Part shown: piece after piece, positions 1 through 9,029 of the stretch
Layout: each line of letters begins with the position of its first letter
How positions within the stretch are numbered: position 1 is the first letter of the stretch
Assembly: GCA_948579315.1 (NCBI GenBank)
Contig: CAPAOL010000019.1
Span: forward strand, 1-57,984
Length of the DNA stretch: 57,984 nucleotides
Origin: an uncultured Phocaeicola sp.
GTDB lineage: Bacteria > Bacteroidota > Bacteroidia > Bacteroidales > Bacteroidaceae
Direction of reading: 5' to 3'
Made by a program: the position numbers and the translations under genes
The notes under the pieces: model-generated
Told to the model about the DNA's origin: nothing
What the model saw: the letters and a program-made list of their open reading frames with translations, nothing else
Database searches by the model: none

Positions 1-265
1 TCTTCACATAAATACGGGCAATGACTTCACCCGTTTCAAAACGCAAATCGGCTTTGCTACGGGCATTCACCTTGCCGTTGCTTACCAGCTCATGGTCAAA
101 ATTACGCTTCTTCAGAATCTGGGTGGTAACTTCATTCTTTGTGTCAGGAAGAACGGTGGTCACTCCTTTCTCCTGTTCATCAGCACTATTTTTCTTGTCA
201 GAGCAAGAGGTTACCATAATCAAGCAACATAATATCCACATATTACAACAATTGTGTTTTTTCAT
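1..265 (-). CDS. RND efflux periplasmic adaptor subunit, N-terminal part
   Basis: Only the first 88 codons are inside the window; the gene continues past base 1. The reading starts MKKHNCCNMWILCCLIMVTS then CSDKKN, a lipoprotein signal with a TSC lipobox. It goes on to a segment ending GKVNARSKADLRFETGEVIA, which is the start of the beta-barrel/biotinyl-lipoyl hairpin of HlyD/AcrA-type membrane fusion proteins. Family members bridge an inner-membrane RND pump and an outer-membrane TolC-like channel; the pump genes would lie outside the window. A plus-strand ORF over the same bases is a shadow. The family call rests on the N-terminus only. Confidence 0.75.
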   Translation of the reverse strand, partial: MKKHNCCNMWILCCLIMVTSCSDKKNSADEQEKGVTTVLPDTKNEVTTQILKKRNFDHELVSNGKVNARSKADLRFETGEVIARIYVK

Positions 266-376
266 ATCTATTCTCCATATTTATTAAATATAAGTTTACT
301 CAAAATTAAAGTACAGCCCAAAGACAATATATACTATTTAACCTATACGAACTAGGCTTGACCATCAAATAGCACA

Positions 377-1552
377 TTACATATTCGTTGAAAGCTTATA
401 AAAGCCAATGACCGGATTATCATCCTGTTCATCATATTCTTTAAAAAAGTCCGAAAATTCCTCAGGATTTTCAGAAAGAGCATAACCAATATATTCCGGA
501 GTCAATATGCTATAAAAACAATCCTTATAAACTCCATCAATCGTATCAACAAAAGAAGAATCAAAGAACTTTATTCTTTTTGCACAACAAATTTGCTTCT
601 TTTCTTTAATATCATACAGACAAGACAAAATAGCTCCATCCTTGATAAAACGGAAAGATAATAATCCACCCTGTTGATATATATCTGTTATACCCAGAGA
701 ATACCCAGAACGCAATAATTTCATTTCATCGGGTCTTTCTTCTATCTTAGAATTCGGCACAGGTTGAGGCAACTCAACTTGAAAACGTGGAATAACACTA
801 TCTTCATCAACCTGATAGATAATATTATCAAAATCCCTACAATAGTACAATTTAGAATAATTATCATGCAAGTTACGCATCGAAACTGAAAACGGATACT
901 GTTCTTCTCTTTCTTGATGTTTAAAATAACGGTGGTCTATATGAATGCCATCTTTAGATGCCAACAAAGAATAATGCAAAGAGACGTCATCCTGATAGTT
1001 CCGATGAAGACGATTGTTATACAAGAAGTATCCACCAAAATAAGCCATCTCAGTAGGCGCAGGTTTATTGAATTGCTCACTTCTTAAAAACTTGCCGTTT
1101 TTTGCAGAATAGAACATTAATGTCTGTTTGGCATTATCATATATTACCAGTTCTTTCAAATGGGTATTTATCGTAAAAGCACTTATATCTGTATACTCTC
1201 CCGGCCCCTGCCCCCTTGCATTTAGTAGAAACAAGAACTTTCCAGACATATCGTAACACACAATACCCGAAGCAACATCCCAAACAAAAATATGCTCGTC
1301 TATAATACACACTTTTTTAATACGTCCAAGCAAAGGAGTATTCGATAATTTTACATAAGACACTGGTTGCAGTACCGTCTCCAATCGATCATAGATATCC
1401 TCAGTTAGACGGACTGTTAACTTCTGAGGTACAGATGACGATATTACTCCTTCTTCTACAATGGAAGAAACAATTTTATCTTTTCCGGTATGAGTATGAG
1501 TACAAGAAAAGAAACAACCTGTCATCAGAATAAAAGCAATATATTTATTCAT
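377..1552 (-). CDS. 6-bladed beta-propeller lipoprotein (propeller 1)
   Basis: A 391-residue lipoprotein. The start at 1552 is chosen because it gives a clean signal, MNKYIAFILMTGCFFSC, with the lipid-attachment Cys at residue 17; the open frame runs upstream but those codons overlap the peptide gene. The body has repeated blade-like segments such as FVWDVASGIVCYDMSGKFLF followed by GQGPGEYTDI, a loop typical of the Bacteroides 6-bladed beta-propeller families (DUF4934/DUF5128-like). The C-terminus DDNPVIGFYKL matches the NPVLxFYxL ending of two other propellers in this window. It starts 11 bases after the NVEALA peptide gene at 1564-1848 and is surely co-transcribed with it. Ligand unknown; I infer it is the partner of that peptide. 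Confidence 0.8.
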   Translation of the reverse strand: MNKYIAFILMTGCFFSCTHTHTGKDKIVSSIVEEGVISSSVPQKLTVRLTEDIYDRLETVLQPVSYVKLSNTPLLGRIKKVCIIDEHIFVWDVASGIVCYDMSGKFLFLLNARGQGPGEYTDISAFTINTHLKELVIYDNAKQTLMFYSAKNGKFLRSEQFNKPAPTEMAYFGGYFLYNNRLHRNYQDDVSLHYSLLASKDGIHIDHRYFKHQEREEQYPFSVSMRNLHDNYSKLYYCRDFDNIIYQVDEDSVIPRFQVELPQPVPNSKIEERPDEMKLLRSGYSLGITDIYQQGGLLSFRFIKDGAILSCLYDIKEKKQICCAKRIKFFDSSFVDTIDGVYKDCFYSILTPEYIGYALSENPEEFSDFFKEYDEQDDNPVIGFYKLSTNM

Positions 1553-1563
1553 GGCAATTAGAA

Positions 1564-1848
1564 TTACTCTCCACATGCTCTGGGAGTACAAGAGTTGGGA
1601 GTCACACAAAATTCGCATATCCTTTCAATACTTGCTGTGTGCCAAGGACCATGTTGATAATCACATGGAATTGTTCTAGGAGCTGTCCAGGTTTTATCAT
1701 CGTTCTCACCACTATTTGCCAAGGCGTCAATATTAGCTAATAGTAAGTCGGGAAGTGATTTTTTATCAGAAGCATGATAAACATTATAAGTAATCATTAC
1801 TGCCAGCATACCTCCTAAGATCATTTTTAAATAATTCTTATTTTCCAT
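1564..1848 (-). CDS. NVEALA family secreted peptide 1
   Basis: A 94-residue small protein. Residues 1-10 are charged, about 9-24 form one hydrophobic segment, and residues 35-44 read LLLANIDALA, a variant of the motif that names the NVEALA family. ALA at 42-44 would suit signal peptidase I cleavage (small residues at -3 and -1), but it lies about 20 residues beyond the hydrophobic core, farther than in an ordinary signal peptide. The remaining 50 residues hold five Cys (one in IPCDY, two in RICEFC, two in SCTPRAC). It lies between a Wzy/TPR membrane protein gene and propeller 1. Function is not known for the family; a processed, Cys-rich secreted peptide is inference. Confidence 0.8.
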   Translation of the reverse strand: MENKNYLKMILGGMLAVMITYNVYHASDKKSLPDLLLANIDALANSGENDDKTWTAPRTIPCDYQHGPWHTASIERICEFCVTPNSCTPRACGE

Positions 1849-1876
1849 ACATCATTCTTATTTTATAGTTAAACAT

Positions 1877-3517
1877 TTAATATTTTTCCTGTATGCACCT
1901 AAACTTTTTAATTTCCTCTCTCATCTCTTTAACTGCTGTCGATTGGACCTTCGGCTCTTTTGTCAAAACAACTTCAATCACATACTTCAACTTCTCTGGT
2001 TGTCGACATTCCGGTTCCGCATAAAGTTTCGCCAACAGATAATAGGGATAAATCCGTCCCGGAAGCCGATGCGTAGACCGTATCAAGTACTCTTCTGCTT
2101 TCTTATATTCTCCTAATGCCTGATAATTCTTGCCGATGATATTCAGAATCATAGGATCATTGCTATGCGCCATTGCTTCCTCCAATATCCTTGTCGAATT
2201 ATCATATTCTTTCAATTTATGAAGAGAATATCCGTATTCAAAGAGAAATGCCCCACGATTCGCTAATTCTGGGTATAGCTTCCCGTAGTCTTCTTTAGCG
2301 GACTGATAAGCTCCTATATTATAGAGCATCTTACTACGATACCAATCCTTACACGCAGCATATTGATTATTGTTCCAATAATACGCTCCCAATAGAGCCA
2401 TCATCGAAATAAAAAGGAATAATATTACTTTAGAGCGCCCGATAGCACAAGCCGCCAACAGCAAATAAAATGTCACTGCAAATCCGGGAATCTGCATCGG
2501 ATAAGAAGAAAAGGAAAATACCAAAAATGAAATTACTCCTCCACAAATACCTATTCTCCCTTCGCTACTCCCCTTCCAAAAACAAAATACAATTACCAAC
2601 GAGACAGCCAATAAGAAAGGAATCCCATATTCCACCGCTACTTGCAGATATTCATTAAAAGCATATTCCGGACTTCCTGCCACCAATTCTTCCGTTTCCG
2701 AATATTCTCCGTTGGCGAAATAATCTTCCTGCGCTCTGCCATAGGCCGAGACAAAACTTTCTGTCCCATGTCCTATAACAGGACTTTCGGCAATAGCCAT
2801 ACTACTAATTTTCCACATGAACAAGCGTCCATTGGCAGAAGTAGCTTTTAGCTGAAAAAGAGCATAACCTGCCACTATGATTATAACGCTGCCTGCAATG
2901 CAAGCCAGTACCACCCTTTTCTTATATTTTCGCCCAAATTCCTTTAATTTGCTTCCCCACGAAGCGTGCATCCCATATACCCATGTGGCAGATATTGCGG
3001 CAGCAATCCATGCCGAACGGCTCATTCCGGCAGGCAGTACACAAAGAATCAACAGCATAACTACCAATGTCACATAATATTTTCCCTGTTCCGCCCATGT
3101 ACGTTCTGTTTTTTCTTTCAAGTTTAGCCATTCATACAAGCAAAGTGGGAATATCATCGCCAAATATCCCGAATAAGGTCCCGGATTATAGAAAGAGCCC
3201 GTAAGTGCATATAAAGAGTGATTGGAAGCAGCCAAGCCGTATATCTGCCTCAATCCCCATACGGCTTCCATTCCTCCCAATATAATCAATACCCACGTCA
3301 CGATGGTTGGAAAAGACAAATAGTTTTTTCTATTCAGACAAAAGGATAATAGACAGCAAACGACGAAAACAAAAAGCATGCGTCCCAACCATAGTTTTTG
3401 ATATGCCATTTCACCGACAGGAATATCATTAGAAGTAGCAAAAACTGCTACGCTCAAGATTGCCGCAACCCCTGTAAGAGTTATCATATCCGCCATATTC
3501 TTCTGTGTCATCCGCAT
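1877..3517 (-). CDS. Wzy/O-antigen-ligase-like membrane protein with C-terminal TPRs
   Basis: About 546 residues from the ATG at 3517; a TTG nine bases earlier is also open. The N-terminal two thirds is polytopic with roughly ten hydrophobic helices and includes GSFYNPGPYSGYLAM and a later GHGTESFVSAYGRAQEDYF, resembling the periplasmic loop of the O-antigen ligase/polymerase (Wzy_C) family. The C-terminal third is soluble and alpha-helical with TPR-like units (AFLFEYGYSLHKLKEYDNST, then ILNIIGKNYQALGEYKKAEE). The family normally polymerises or ligates lipid-linked glycans in the inner membrane. No glycosyltransferase genes lie nearby, so its role in a peptide/protease cluster is unclear. It starts 24 bases after the signal peptidase gene at 3542-4435. 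Confidence 0.7.
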   Translation of the reverse strand: MRMTQKNMADMITLTGVAAILSVAVFATSNDIPVGEMAYQKLWLGRMLFVFVVCCLLSFCLNRKNYLSFPTIVTWVLIILGGMEAVWGLRQIYGLAASNHSLYALTGSFYNPGPYSGYLAMIFPLCLYEWLNLKEKTERTWAEQGKYYVTLVVMLLILCVLPAGMSRSAWIAAAISATWVYGMHASWGSKLKEFGRKYKKRVVLACIAGSVIIIVAGYALFQLKATSANGRLFMWKISSMAIAESPVIGHGTESFVSAYGRAQEDYFANGEYSETEELVAGSPEYAFNEYLQVAVEYGIPFLLAVSLVIVFCFWKGSSEGRIGICGGVISFLVFSFSSYPMQIPGFAVTFYLLLAACAIGRSKVILFLFISMMALLGAYYWNNNQYAACKDWYRSKMLYNIGAYQSAKEDYGKLYPELANRGAFLFEYGYSLHKLKEYDNSTRILEEAMAHSNDPMILNIIGKNYQALGEYKKAEEYLIRSTHRLPGRIYPYYLLAKLYAEPECRQPEKLKYVIEVVLTKEPKVQSTAVKEMREEIKKFRCIQEKY

Positions 3518-3541
3518 CAATTCCAACTTTATTTTCGTTCT

Positions 3542-4435
3542 TTATTTGATTTTCTGCATAATTCTGTCCCAACGGGGGGTCTCCGTAAATTTATCTTCCG
3601 AATACCAAATACGGGTAGCCTTACCTACAATGTATTCTTCAGGTAACATCCCCCAGTATCTTGAATCTTGTGAATTTGCCATATTATCACCGGAGACAAA
3701 ATAATAGTTCTTTTTAAAGCGATATTGGGTAATCACACTGTCCCCCAATAACACACAACCTTTCTGCAATCTCAATACCTTCTTTTGTTCCCAGCTTATT
3801 AATTCTTTATATAACAAGTAACTAATAGGATTTATCTTCACAGTTTGCCCATTTTTGGGAATTGGTAATGGTCCAAACTCCTTAATACTCCATCCCAAAC
3901 GTCTATCATAGGGAAATGCTGTCGTAGGAATTCCCTTTTCTCTAGGATTATCCAAACTAGAAATATACTCTTGCGATTGAATATTACCTAATTGCTCTGT
4001 AACTCCACATACCCTATAAAACCCATTCCTAATTTCTAAAGTATCTCCCGGCAAACCAATACAACGTTTTATATAATATTGCATGACATCCAACCGAATA
4101 CTGTCTTTGCATTTATCCATATAAGGATAATTAAAAACAATCACATCATTTCGCTTCAAATTTTTTAATCCCGGTATTCTATAAATGTCCACCTCCTCGC
4201 CTCGTAGTGCTACAAATATATTGAAGATCCGAGGACCTTGTATCAATTTATTCACTAAAACACAATCACCATTTTGAAGAATAGGCATCATCGAATCCGA
4301 AGGTATTCTGAAACTTGTAAAACAAAAAATTTGTAACAGCAAAAATAATAATACACTACAACATGCTATAAAGAATATATTCATAATTTTATACCACACA
4401 ATTTCCAGAAATAACCATCTATTCTTCATTTGCAT
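3542..4435 (-). CDS. lepB: signal peptidase I, paralog 1 (S26 family)
   Basis: 297 residues. One N-terminal membrane segment (about 16-40) precedes the catalytic PSDSMMP motif with nucleophile Ser48; the general-base Lys lies near residue 123 in MQYYIKRCIGLPGDTLEI. The C-terminal SGDNMANSQDSRYWGMLPEE is the conserved family box. AAAAGGG six bases before the ATG supports the start at 4435. The enzyme cleaves exported proteins on the outer face of the inner membrane. Signal peptidase genes usually sit with housekeeping genes, so one inside an accessory operon next to NVEALA peptides suggests a dedicated substrate (inference). The last ~190 bases are nearly identical to the second paralog at 9030-9905, while the rest has diverged. 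Confidence 0.92.
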   Translation of the reverse strand: MQMKNRWLFLEIVWYKIMNIFFIACCSVLLFLLLQIFCFTSFRIPSDSMMPILQNGDCVLVNKLIQGPRIFNIFVALRGEEVDIYRIPGLKNLKRNDVIVFNYPYMDKCKDSIRLDVMQYYIKRCIGLPGDTLEIRNGFYRVCGVTEQLGNIQSQEYISSLDNPREKGIPTTAFPYDRRLGWSIKEFGPLPIPKNGQTVKINPISYLLYKELISWEQKKVLRLQKGCVLLGDSVITQYRFKKNYYFVSGDNMANSQDSRYWGMLPEEYIVGKATRIWYSEDKFTETPRWDRIMQKIK

Positions 4436-4446
4436 ATCATGCCCTT

Positions 4447-5076
4447 TTACAATAGTTCATCTTTTAAACTAAAAAATCGCTTGCATATCAAGTCTATACA
4501 TTCATTGTCCAACAAAGGAGTACCCTTATTAGGAACGAAAGTCTTAAGAACCTGCAATGTGCTGTCTACAATTACGTAATATGGATATCCAAAACTTTCG
4601 GCAGGCAATTGAAATTCAGCCGTATTTACAGTATTTAATGTATCAATCCCATAAAAAACCTTCTGCCTATTAAACAACTTATTATTGCGGTAAGTTCCTA
4701 AAAATAACATATTATCATTGCCAATAACGTTGCTTCGTTGGAGCAATGTCCTAATAGAATAATTTATGCAGCTCTCACAATTTGTTTCTGAAAATCTACA
4801 CAAAATTATCTCCTTTTGTCCATGCTTAAAAAAATCACTTAAATATCGAATATTACTCAAAGAATCTCTAACAACAATATCTTTCAACCGGACATTACAA
4901 TTCTCGATATCCGCTACCATATTCGTACGGAAAGAGATTAATTTGTCTGTACCTTTCAGTAACGACTCCATTTGTATTGTAACATTTTTCTTATACTGTT
5001 GAAAGGCTATCAACATATATATGTTTACTCCTAACAAAATACATATTATTAGGAAAAAGAATCTGCACTTATTCAT
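4447..5076 (-). CDS. membrane-anchored thioredoxin-like protein
   Basis: 209 residues. An uncleaved N-terminal membrane segment (about 5-26, FFFLIICILLGVNIYMLIAF) is followed by a helical linker and a thioredoxin-like region. This contains ILCRFSETNCESCINYSIRT with a CESC (CxxC) pair, and a later FGYPYYVIVDSTLQVLKTF resembling the cis-Pro/beta hairpin part of TlpA-like folds. It should face the periplasm and could reduce or form disulfides. It lies four bases from the preceding propeller gene and 11 bases from the following signal peptidase gene, so it is in one operon with them. The Cys-rich NVEALA peptides are plausible substrates. Fold assignment is by motif only. Confidence 0.7.
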   Translation of the reverse strand: MNKCRFFFLIICILLGVNIYMLIAFQQYKKNVTIQMESLLKGTDKLISFRTNMVADIENCNVRLKDIVVRDSLSNIRYLSDFFKHGQKEIILCRFSETNCESCINYSIRTLLQRSNVIGNDNMLFLGTYRNNKLFNRQKVFYGIDTLNTVNTAEFQLPAESFGYPYYVIVDSTLQVLKTFVPNKGTPLLDNECIDLICKRFFSLKDELL

Positions 5077-5079
5077 ATT

Positions 5080-6315
5080 TCAAAAATCATCTAATTGATA
5101 GAAAACCAAAATCGGATTATCATCTTCTTTCAAGTTTAAAATTGTTTGTTTATCTTCCTTCGTTAAGATAGAACTCTTTAATAGTAGATGATCATTTGCA
5201 TTTGGATAATGAACAGATATAAACCAATCACCATAAGCGGTCTTTGGAAAAGCTACTGCAGGAATTTCAGTTAAAGAAACATCGGCATTAGTTCCTCCTA
5301 TTAGTTTTTCTGTTTTCTTATCCCGATAAACAACTGTCTGCAGCCCACTATAATCATTACGCAGAAAGAAAACCTGATGAGTATTATTTTCCAAATACTC
5401 ACCTATAAAATAATAATTATTATTTTGAGACAGAGCCTTAAAGAAATCTCTCCTATTCATCTGAAGATAACTTTTCAATTGTTCATCTGGTATTTTTTTA
5501 TCATGATAATCCATAACATAAGCCGCTTCAAATTTACCAGTTTTATTCTCATAACAATAAATCGTATCGTTATAATTGTGTGTAATCATAGTGACAGCAC
5601 CATTCAAGTACAAATAACTATATCCTCCATAACAAATATTAGTTGTAGATGAACGAATACCAGCACATTTTAATTTAAAATTCTTATCAGTAATTAGTAA
5701 TGTGTTATCTCTCCTCGAACCCAAATGTTCATTTCCTGACGAATCGAATGTTTTAAACATATACCCCTCTGGAATAACAGAGAAATTATAAAATCCAAAC
5801 GGTAATCTCATTTGCCTAAGATAATTACCAGTAGATGTGTAAAACTGTAAAAAAGGAGGTTGATACGCTAACAACTCCTTATTTTCTTTATCATAAGATA
5901 TATCATTCAATCTATAAAGTTCTCCTGGTCCCTCTCCATGTTTAATCCTTCTAATAAATTTCCCTTCTCTATTAAATATAACAATTCCTCCTCCTTTAAA
6001 ATCGTCAAAAACATAAATCATAGAATCCGTCAAAACTATTTTATATATATCACTTATAAGACTTTCATCAGTAGTTGCAAGTGGTACAAAATGAACTTTT
6101 TGCACATGAGAACTGAAATCAAATGATTTCTCTTTAAGAAAAGGATTTAAATTAATAGAAACTATCCGTGAAACATCCGCTTTCAACTCTTTTGTAGAAT
6201 CAAGACATAATGAATCAATTTGTTCTTGAGAATAACGCAAGTTACCTCTTTCCTTCTTACCAGTACAGCTTATTAAAAACAATACAACTAATATTAGAGT
6301 ATATCTGTATAACAT
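5080..6315 (-). CDS. 6-bladed beta-propeller lipoprotein (propeller 2)
   Basis: 411 residues. The signal MLYRYTLILVVLFLISC has the lipid-attachment Cys at residue 17. Blade-type repeats include VHFVPLATTDESLISDIYKI, then a segment ending in GGGIVIFNREGKFIRRIKHG and GEGPGELYRL, the glycine-rich loop found in the other propellers here. The C-terminus DDNPILVFYQL repeats the family ending. It follows NVEALA peptide 2 after a 157-base gap with a large inverted repeat (6356-6436), and is followed four bases on by the thioredoxin-like gene. Likely an outer-membrane or periplasmic binding lipoprotein; ligand unknown. Confidence 0.8.
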   Translation of the reverse strand: MLYRYTLILVVLFLISCTGKKERGNLRYSQEQIDSLCLDSTKELKADVSRIVSINLNPFLKEKSFDFSSHVQKVHFVPLATTDESLISDIYKIVLTDSMIYVFDDFKGGGIVIFNREGKFIRRIKHGEGPGELYRLNDISYDKENKELLAYQPPFLQFYTSTGNYLRQMRLPFGFYNFSVIPEGYMFKTFDSSGNEHLGSRRDNTLLITDKNFKLKCAGIRSSTTNICYGGYSYLYLNGAVTMITHNYNDTIYCYENKTGKFEAAYVMDYHDKKIPDEQLKSYLQMNRRDFFKALSQNNNYYFIGEYLENNTHQVFFLRNDYSGLQTVVYRDKKTEKLIGGTNADVSLTEIPAVAFPKTAYGDWFISVHYPNANDHLLLKSSILTKEDKQTILNLKEDDNPILVFYQLDDF

Positions 6316-6355
6316 AAATATTTAAAATTAAATACGGAAAAAAGAGCAGGAGTTG

Positions 6356-6436
6356 ACTAAAAAGAATGAAAATGTTACATATTCTATCTGCAAAGATCTA
6401 TTTTAATAGTAAAAGTAACCTTTCATTCTTTTTAGT
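6356..6436. repeat. large inverted repeat between NVEALA 2 and propeller 2
   Basis: ACTAAAAAGAATGAAA at 6356-6371 is exactly inverted at 6421-6436, and the match extends inward to a GTTAC/GTAAC pair. This gives arms of about 22 bases around a 36-base spacer. In the minus-strand transcript it would form a long stem-loop just after the NVEALA 2 stop codon and before propeller 2. It could stabilise the upstream peptide message, limit read-through, or (less likely given the short spacer) be a small invertible segment. Confidence 0.75.
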
Positions 6437-6472
6437 TACCCCATCCTTTTTACTGAAACCCATACGTTTATT

Positions 6473-6835
6473 TTAACACTTCACAGGAGAACAATTCACA
6501 CTTCCATATCCACAAGCAATATCATATCTTCCTGTTGGATTTGTTTGACTGTGACTTCCGCCACCTGATGCTGAATTTCCACCAACAGAAATGCTACCAT
6601 TACCACTCGAAGATTGATCTGAAGGACAAGGACGAACTATTTCTCTTTCATCCTTGGTAAATCCTTGACTTAACCATTGCGTCCAGTCATTCCATTCGGT
6701 TTCAGCTAATGCTTCTGCATTTAACAATGTAATTTCAGCAATAGCACAATTGCTATTTTTCACAAACGCAAAATTACAAAATGCCATTACAGCAACTGCC
6801 ATAATTACAGTACCATACAAAATTTTCTTTTTCAT
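6473..6835 (-). CDS. NVEALA family secreted peptide 2
   Basis: 120 residues. The N-terminus MKKKILYGTVIMAVAVMAFC is a basic then hydrophobic segment; residues 37-44 are LLNAEALA, so ALA again ends at residue 44 exactly as in peptide 1. The 76-residue remainder begins ETEWNDWTQW and carries a low-complexity Gly/Ser stretch (SSSGNGSISVGGNSASGGG) and four Cys (RPCPS, IACGY, NCSPVKC). The Gly/Ser stretch looks like a flexible linker between an acidic/Trp-rich head and a Cys-bearing tail. It lies 46 bases after the transglutaminase gene and upstream of propeller 2. Confidence 0.8.
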   Translation of the reverse strand: MKKKILYGTVIMAVAVMAFCNFAFVKNSNCAIAEITLLNAEALAETEWNDWTQWLSQGFTKDEREIVRPCPSDQSSSGNGSISVGGNSASGGGSHSQTNPTGRYDIACGYGSVNCSPVKC

Positions 6836-6881
6836 GTTTCTAATTTTTCAATGATTAATATTGTGTTTCAGTAATCAATTC

Positions 6882-8834
6882 TTACCACCAAACCTGCAGT
6901 CCATTCTCATACGTAAAGATTCTTTCTTCTTTTCCTTTTGTCAAATCATGAAGAATATAAAATGTATTTCGTGGAATATCATTAAACTCTATTGTTATGT
7001 CTTGGGCGACTTTCTTGCCTGCACTTATCCACTTCCCCTCATCCCAATAACACAATTCATATGTATGTCCATCCACAATAAAGTTTCCATCACTCCGAGG
7101 ACACAGACGTACTCGAGTTATATAATATGAAGTCCCTAAATCAAGTCCTACATAGCCGTCTTCATTCTTTGGTTTACTAAAATATGTATCATAATCATTA
7201 TCCATAGCATACGTATATGGATGTGCATCATTTGAAGACAAAATCGGGCTTCCTAATATTCGTCCTGTTAATTTTTGTTCTGGTCCATCTAAATTTTTCT
7301 TACCAAAGAACTCTATTTCAGCAATATCTCCTGTGCGATATATAACAGGACGTATCCGAACATACCTATATTTCTTTGTAGCTACTATCTGCATGTCTGT
7401 AATATCCTTTGGTTCTTTTGCTATATCAAGCAATATATCTTTATCAGAAAATTGTTTGTCCTTAGCTCCCTCAATTATTCCCCGACGAATTGACATTGCC
7501 AGCAGATCCATTCTTTTAAATCGCGGATACTTTCGTTTCAAAATCATATCCTTACAATTCTGTTTATCAATAGTTAAATACCTAACCTTCCCATCCTTTT
7601 GCAAAATAAACGGAGAAGTTGCCGGAACAATTTTTCCATTATCATAATATGCAGCCATATAACAAACATCACCCATCATACGCAAAAAAGTCATTTTATC
7701 GTTCTTATATTCTCCCCAATAAACAGGTTTCCATTTTTTATTATCAAATACGCAAATAATACCGTGTTTCTTAGAGTAATCTCCAGTCCATGGATAAATA
7801 CAAGGTATAGATATATCGTAGGTATCACCATATTGAGAAGTAACATCCATTTCATCTGAGCATAACAACCAACCTGGTACATCTTTTAATGAAGGTATTT
7901 CTTCTGAAATATTATTTAATGAATACATTCTACGAAATATTTTAGCCGGTTTATATGCAAACTCTAATCTATTTATCCCAAATGAATCAAAAGGGAAAAT
8001 ACGTCCACTATCTAGCATTAATACATTCCATTCATGCCCTTGACTACGATTCCCCCACGACTTGACAAAATCAACAGCTACAGGCAAACCACATGCACGC
8101 ATTATCCAAGTATAAAGTGCGACAGTATGACGACAAGCTCCACGATGAGCCATGTCCATTTTGCTTACAGGAAACGTTAGCGGATATTTCCACAAAATAT
8201 TACTATTACGAAAACCTTGATTATAATAAAGTTCTCTATTTAACCCCAACAGTAATCCCACCACATTTTTTGCTGTATCACGCAAATGAACAAACTCCTT
8301 AAAATACCGTTCTTTATGTTTTTCCGGAACTTCATCATTCGATTTATAAGGCAGTACAAACTCACAAAAGTCTTTAAAATCTTTACTCACATAATCAGGA
8401 ACAGACTTCCATGCAGAAAATGATTGTTCTACGTTATCAATTAAAAAGTCCGCACTTAATGATTGACAATCCCATTTCTTTTCCACATTGGATTTTACAA
8501 GTCTACCATAACAACGTTCTAACGAGTTCCATGTATTGGAAATTATTAATGGATCACCTTCAATCACCCCGACTCTATTAAGTGAATCATACAAATGGAA
8601 AATGGTATCATATTTCTCTATTAACCCTCCACTATAATGATGTTTGATAGACATTCCGGAAATCAGAAACTCTGCTGCTTGCTTTTTCTGTCTATTATTA
8701 GAATAATATGACAGAAAAAGCTCAAGCTCTCCACGATTACTCCCTGATTTCTCGAATGTATATAACATATTCGAATTTCGTCCACAAGAAAGAAAAAACA
8801 GATACATCAGTAACCAAACAAATTTCTTCATCAT
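6882..8834 (-). CDS. transglutaminase-like lipoprotein 1 with C-terminal discoidin-like domain
   Basis: 650 residues from the ATG at 8834 (ATG 8831 is equally possible); it opens MMKKFVWLLMYLFFLSC, a lipoprotein signal. A transglutaminase-like core carries a visible triad: Cys near 234 in HRGACRHTVALYTW, His near 267 in SQGHEWNVLML and Asp near 283 in IFPFDSF. The last ~130 residues (YVGLDLGTSYYITRVRLCPR, then GHTYELCYWDEGKWISAG) resemble an F5/8-type C (discoidin) carbohydrate-binding module. Family members act as cysteine proteases or acyl transferases; here the protein is probably at the cell surface or in the periplasm. A close architectural paralog lies at 9913-11847. Confidence 0.8.
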   Translation of the reverse strand: MMKKFVWLLMYLFFLSCGRNSNMLYTFEKSGSNRGELELFLSYYSNNRQKKQAAEFLISGMSIKHHYSGGLIEKYDTIFHLYDSLNRVGVIEGDPLIISNTWNSLERCYGRLVKSNVEKKWDCQSLSADFLIDNVEQSFSAWKSVPDYVSKDFKDFCEFVLPYKSNDEVPEKHKERYFKEFVHLRDTAKNVVGLLLGLNRELYYNQGFRNSNILWKYPLTFPVSKMDMAHRGACRHTVALYTWIMRACGLPVAVDFVKSWGNRSQGHEWNVLMLDSGRIFPFDSFGINRLEFAYKPAKIFRRMYSLNNISEEIPSLKDVPGWLLCSDEMDVTSQYGDTYDISIPCIYPWTGDYSKKHGIICVFDNKKWKPVYWGEYKNDKMTFLRMMGDVCYMAAYYDNGKIVPATSPFILQKDGKVRYLTIDKQNCKDMILKRKYPRFKRMDLLAMSIRRGIIEGAKDKQFSDKDILLDIAKEPKDITDMQIVATKKYRYVRIRPVIYRTGDIAEIEFFGKKNLDGPEQKLTGRILGSPILSSNDAHPYTYAMDNDYDTYFSKPKNEDGYVGLDLGTSYYITRVRLCPRSDGNFIVDGHTYELCYWDEGKWISAGKKVAQDITIEFNDIPRNTFYILHDLTKGKEERIFTYENGLQVWW

Positions 8835-9029
8835 CTTAGATATTACAAAAGAGACCACTACAATCACTATTAAAAAACAATTTTCATTTTCAGTTCATGG
8901 CTGCAAATTAATGACATTTTTCAATATATGAAAAGGGGAAAAGAACTATTTTCAACCATTTTGGACAGAAAAACAGCAATATGTACAAAATTACATTTAA
9001 CACTAAAACTTCCTTTTATCAATCATATA

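Noticed and set aside
3398..3646. Small plus-strand frames over the signal peptidase and Wzy genes
   Set aside because: Antisense shadows; the copy in each signal peptidase looks conserved only because the coding strands are nearly identical there.
6356..6436. Phase-variable invertible promoter as the main reading of the inverted repeat
   Set aside because: The spacer of 36 bases is much shorter than known Bacteroides promoter inversions, the -7 match is imperfect and no invertase gene is near. Kept only as an alternative.
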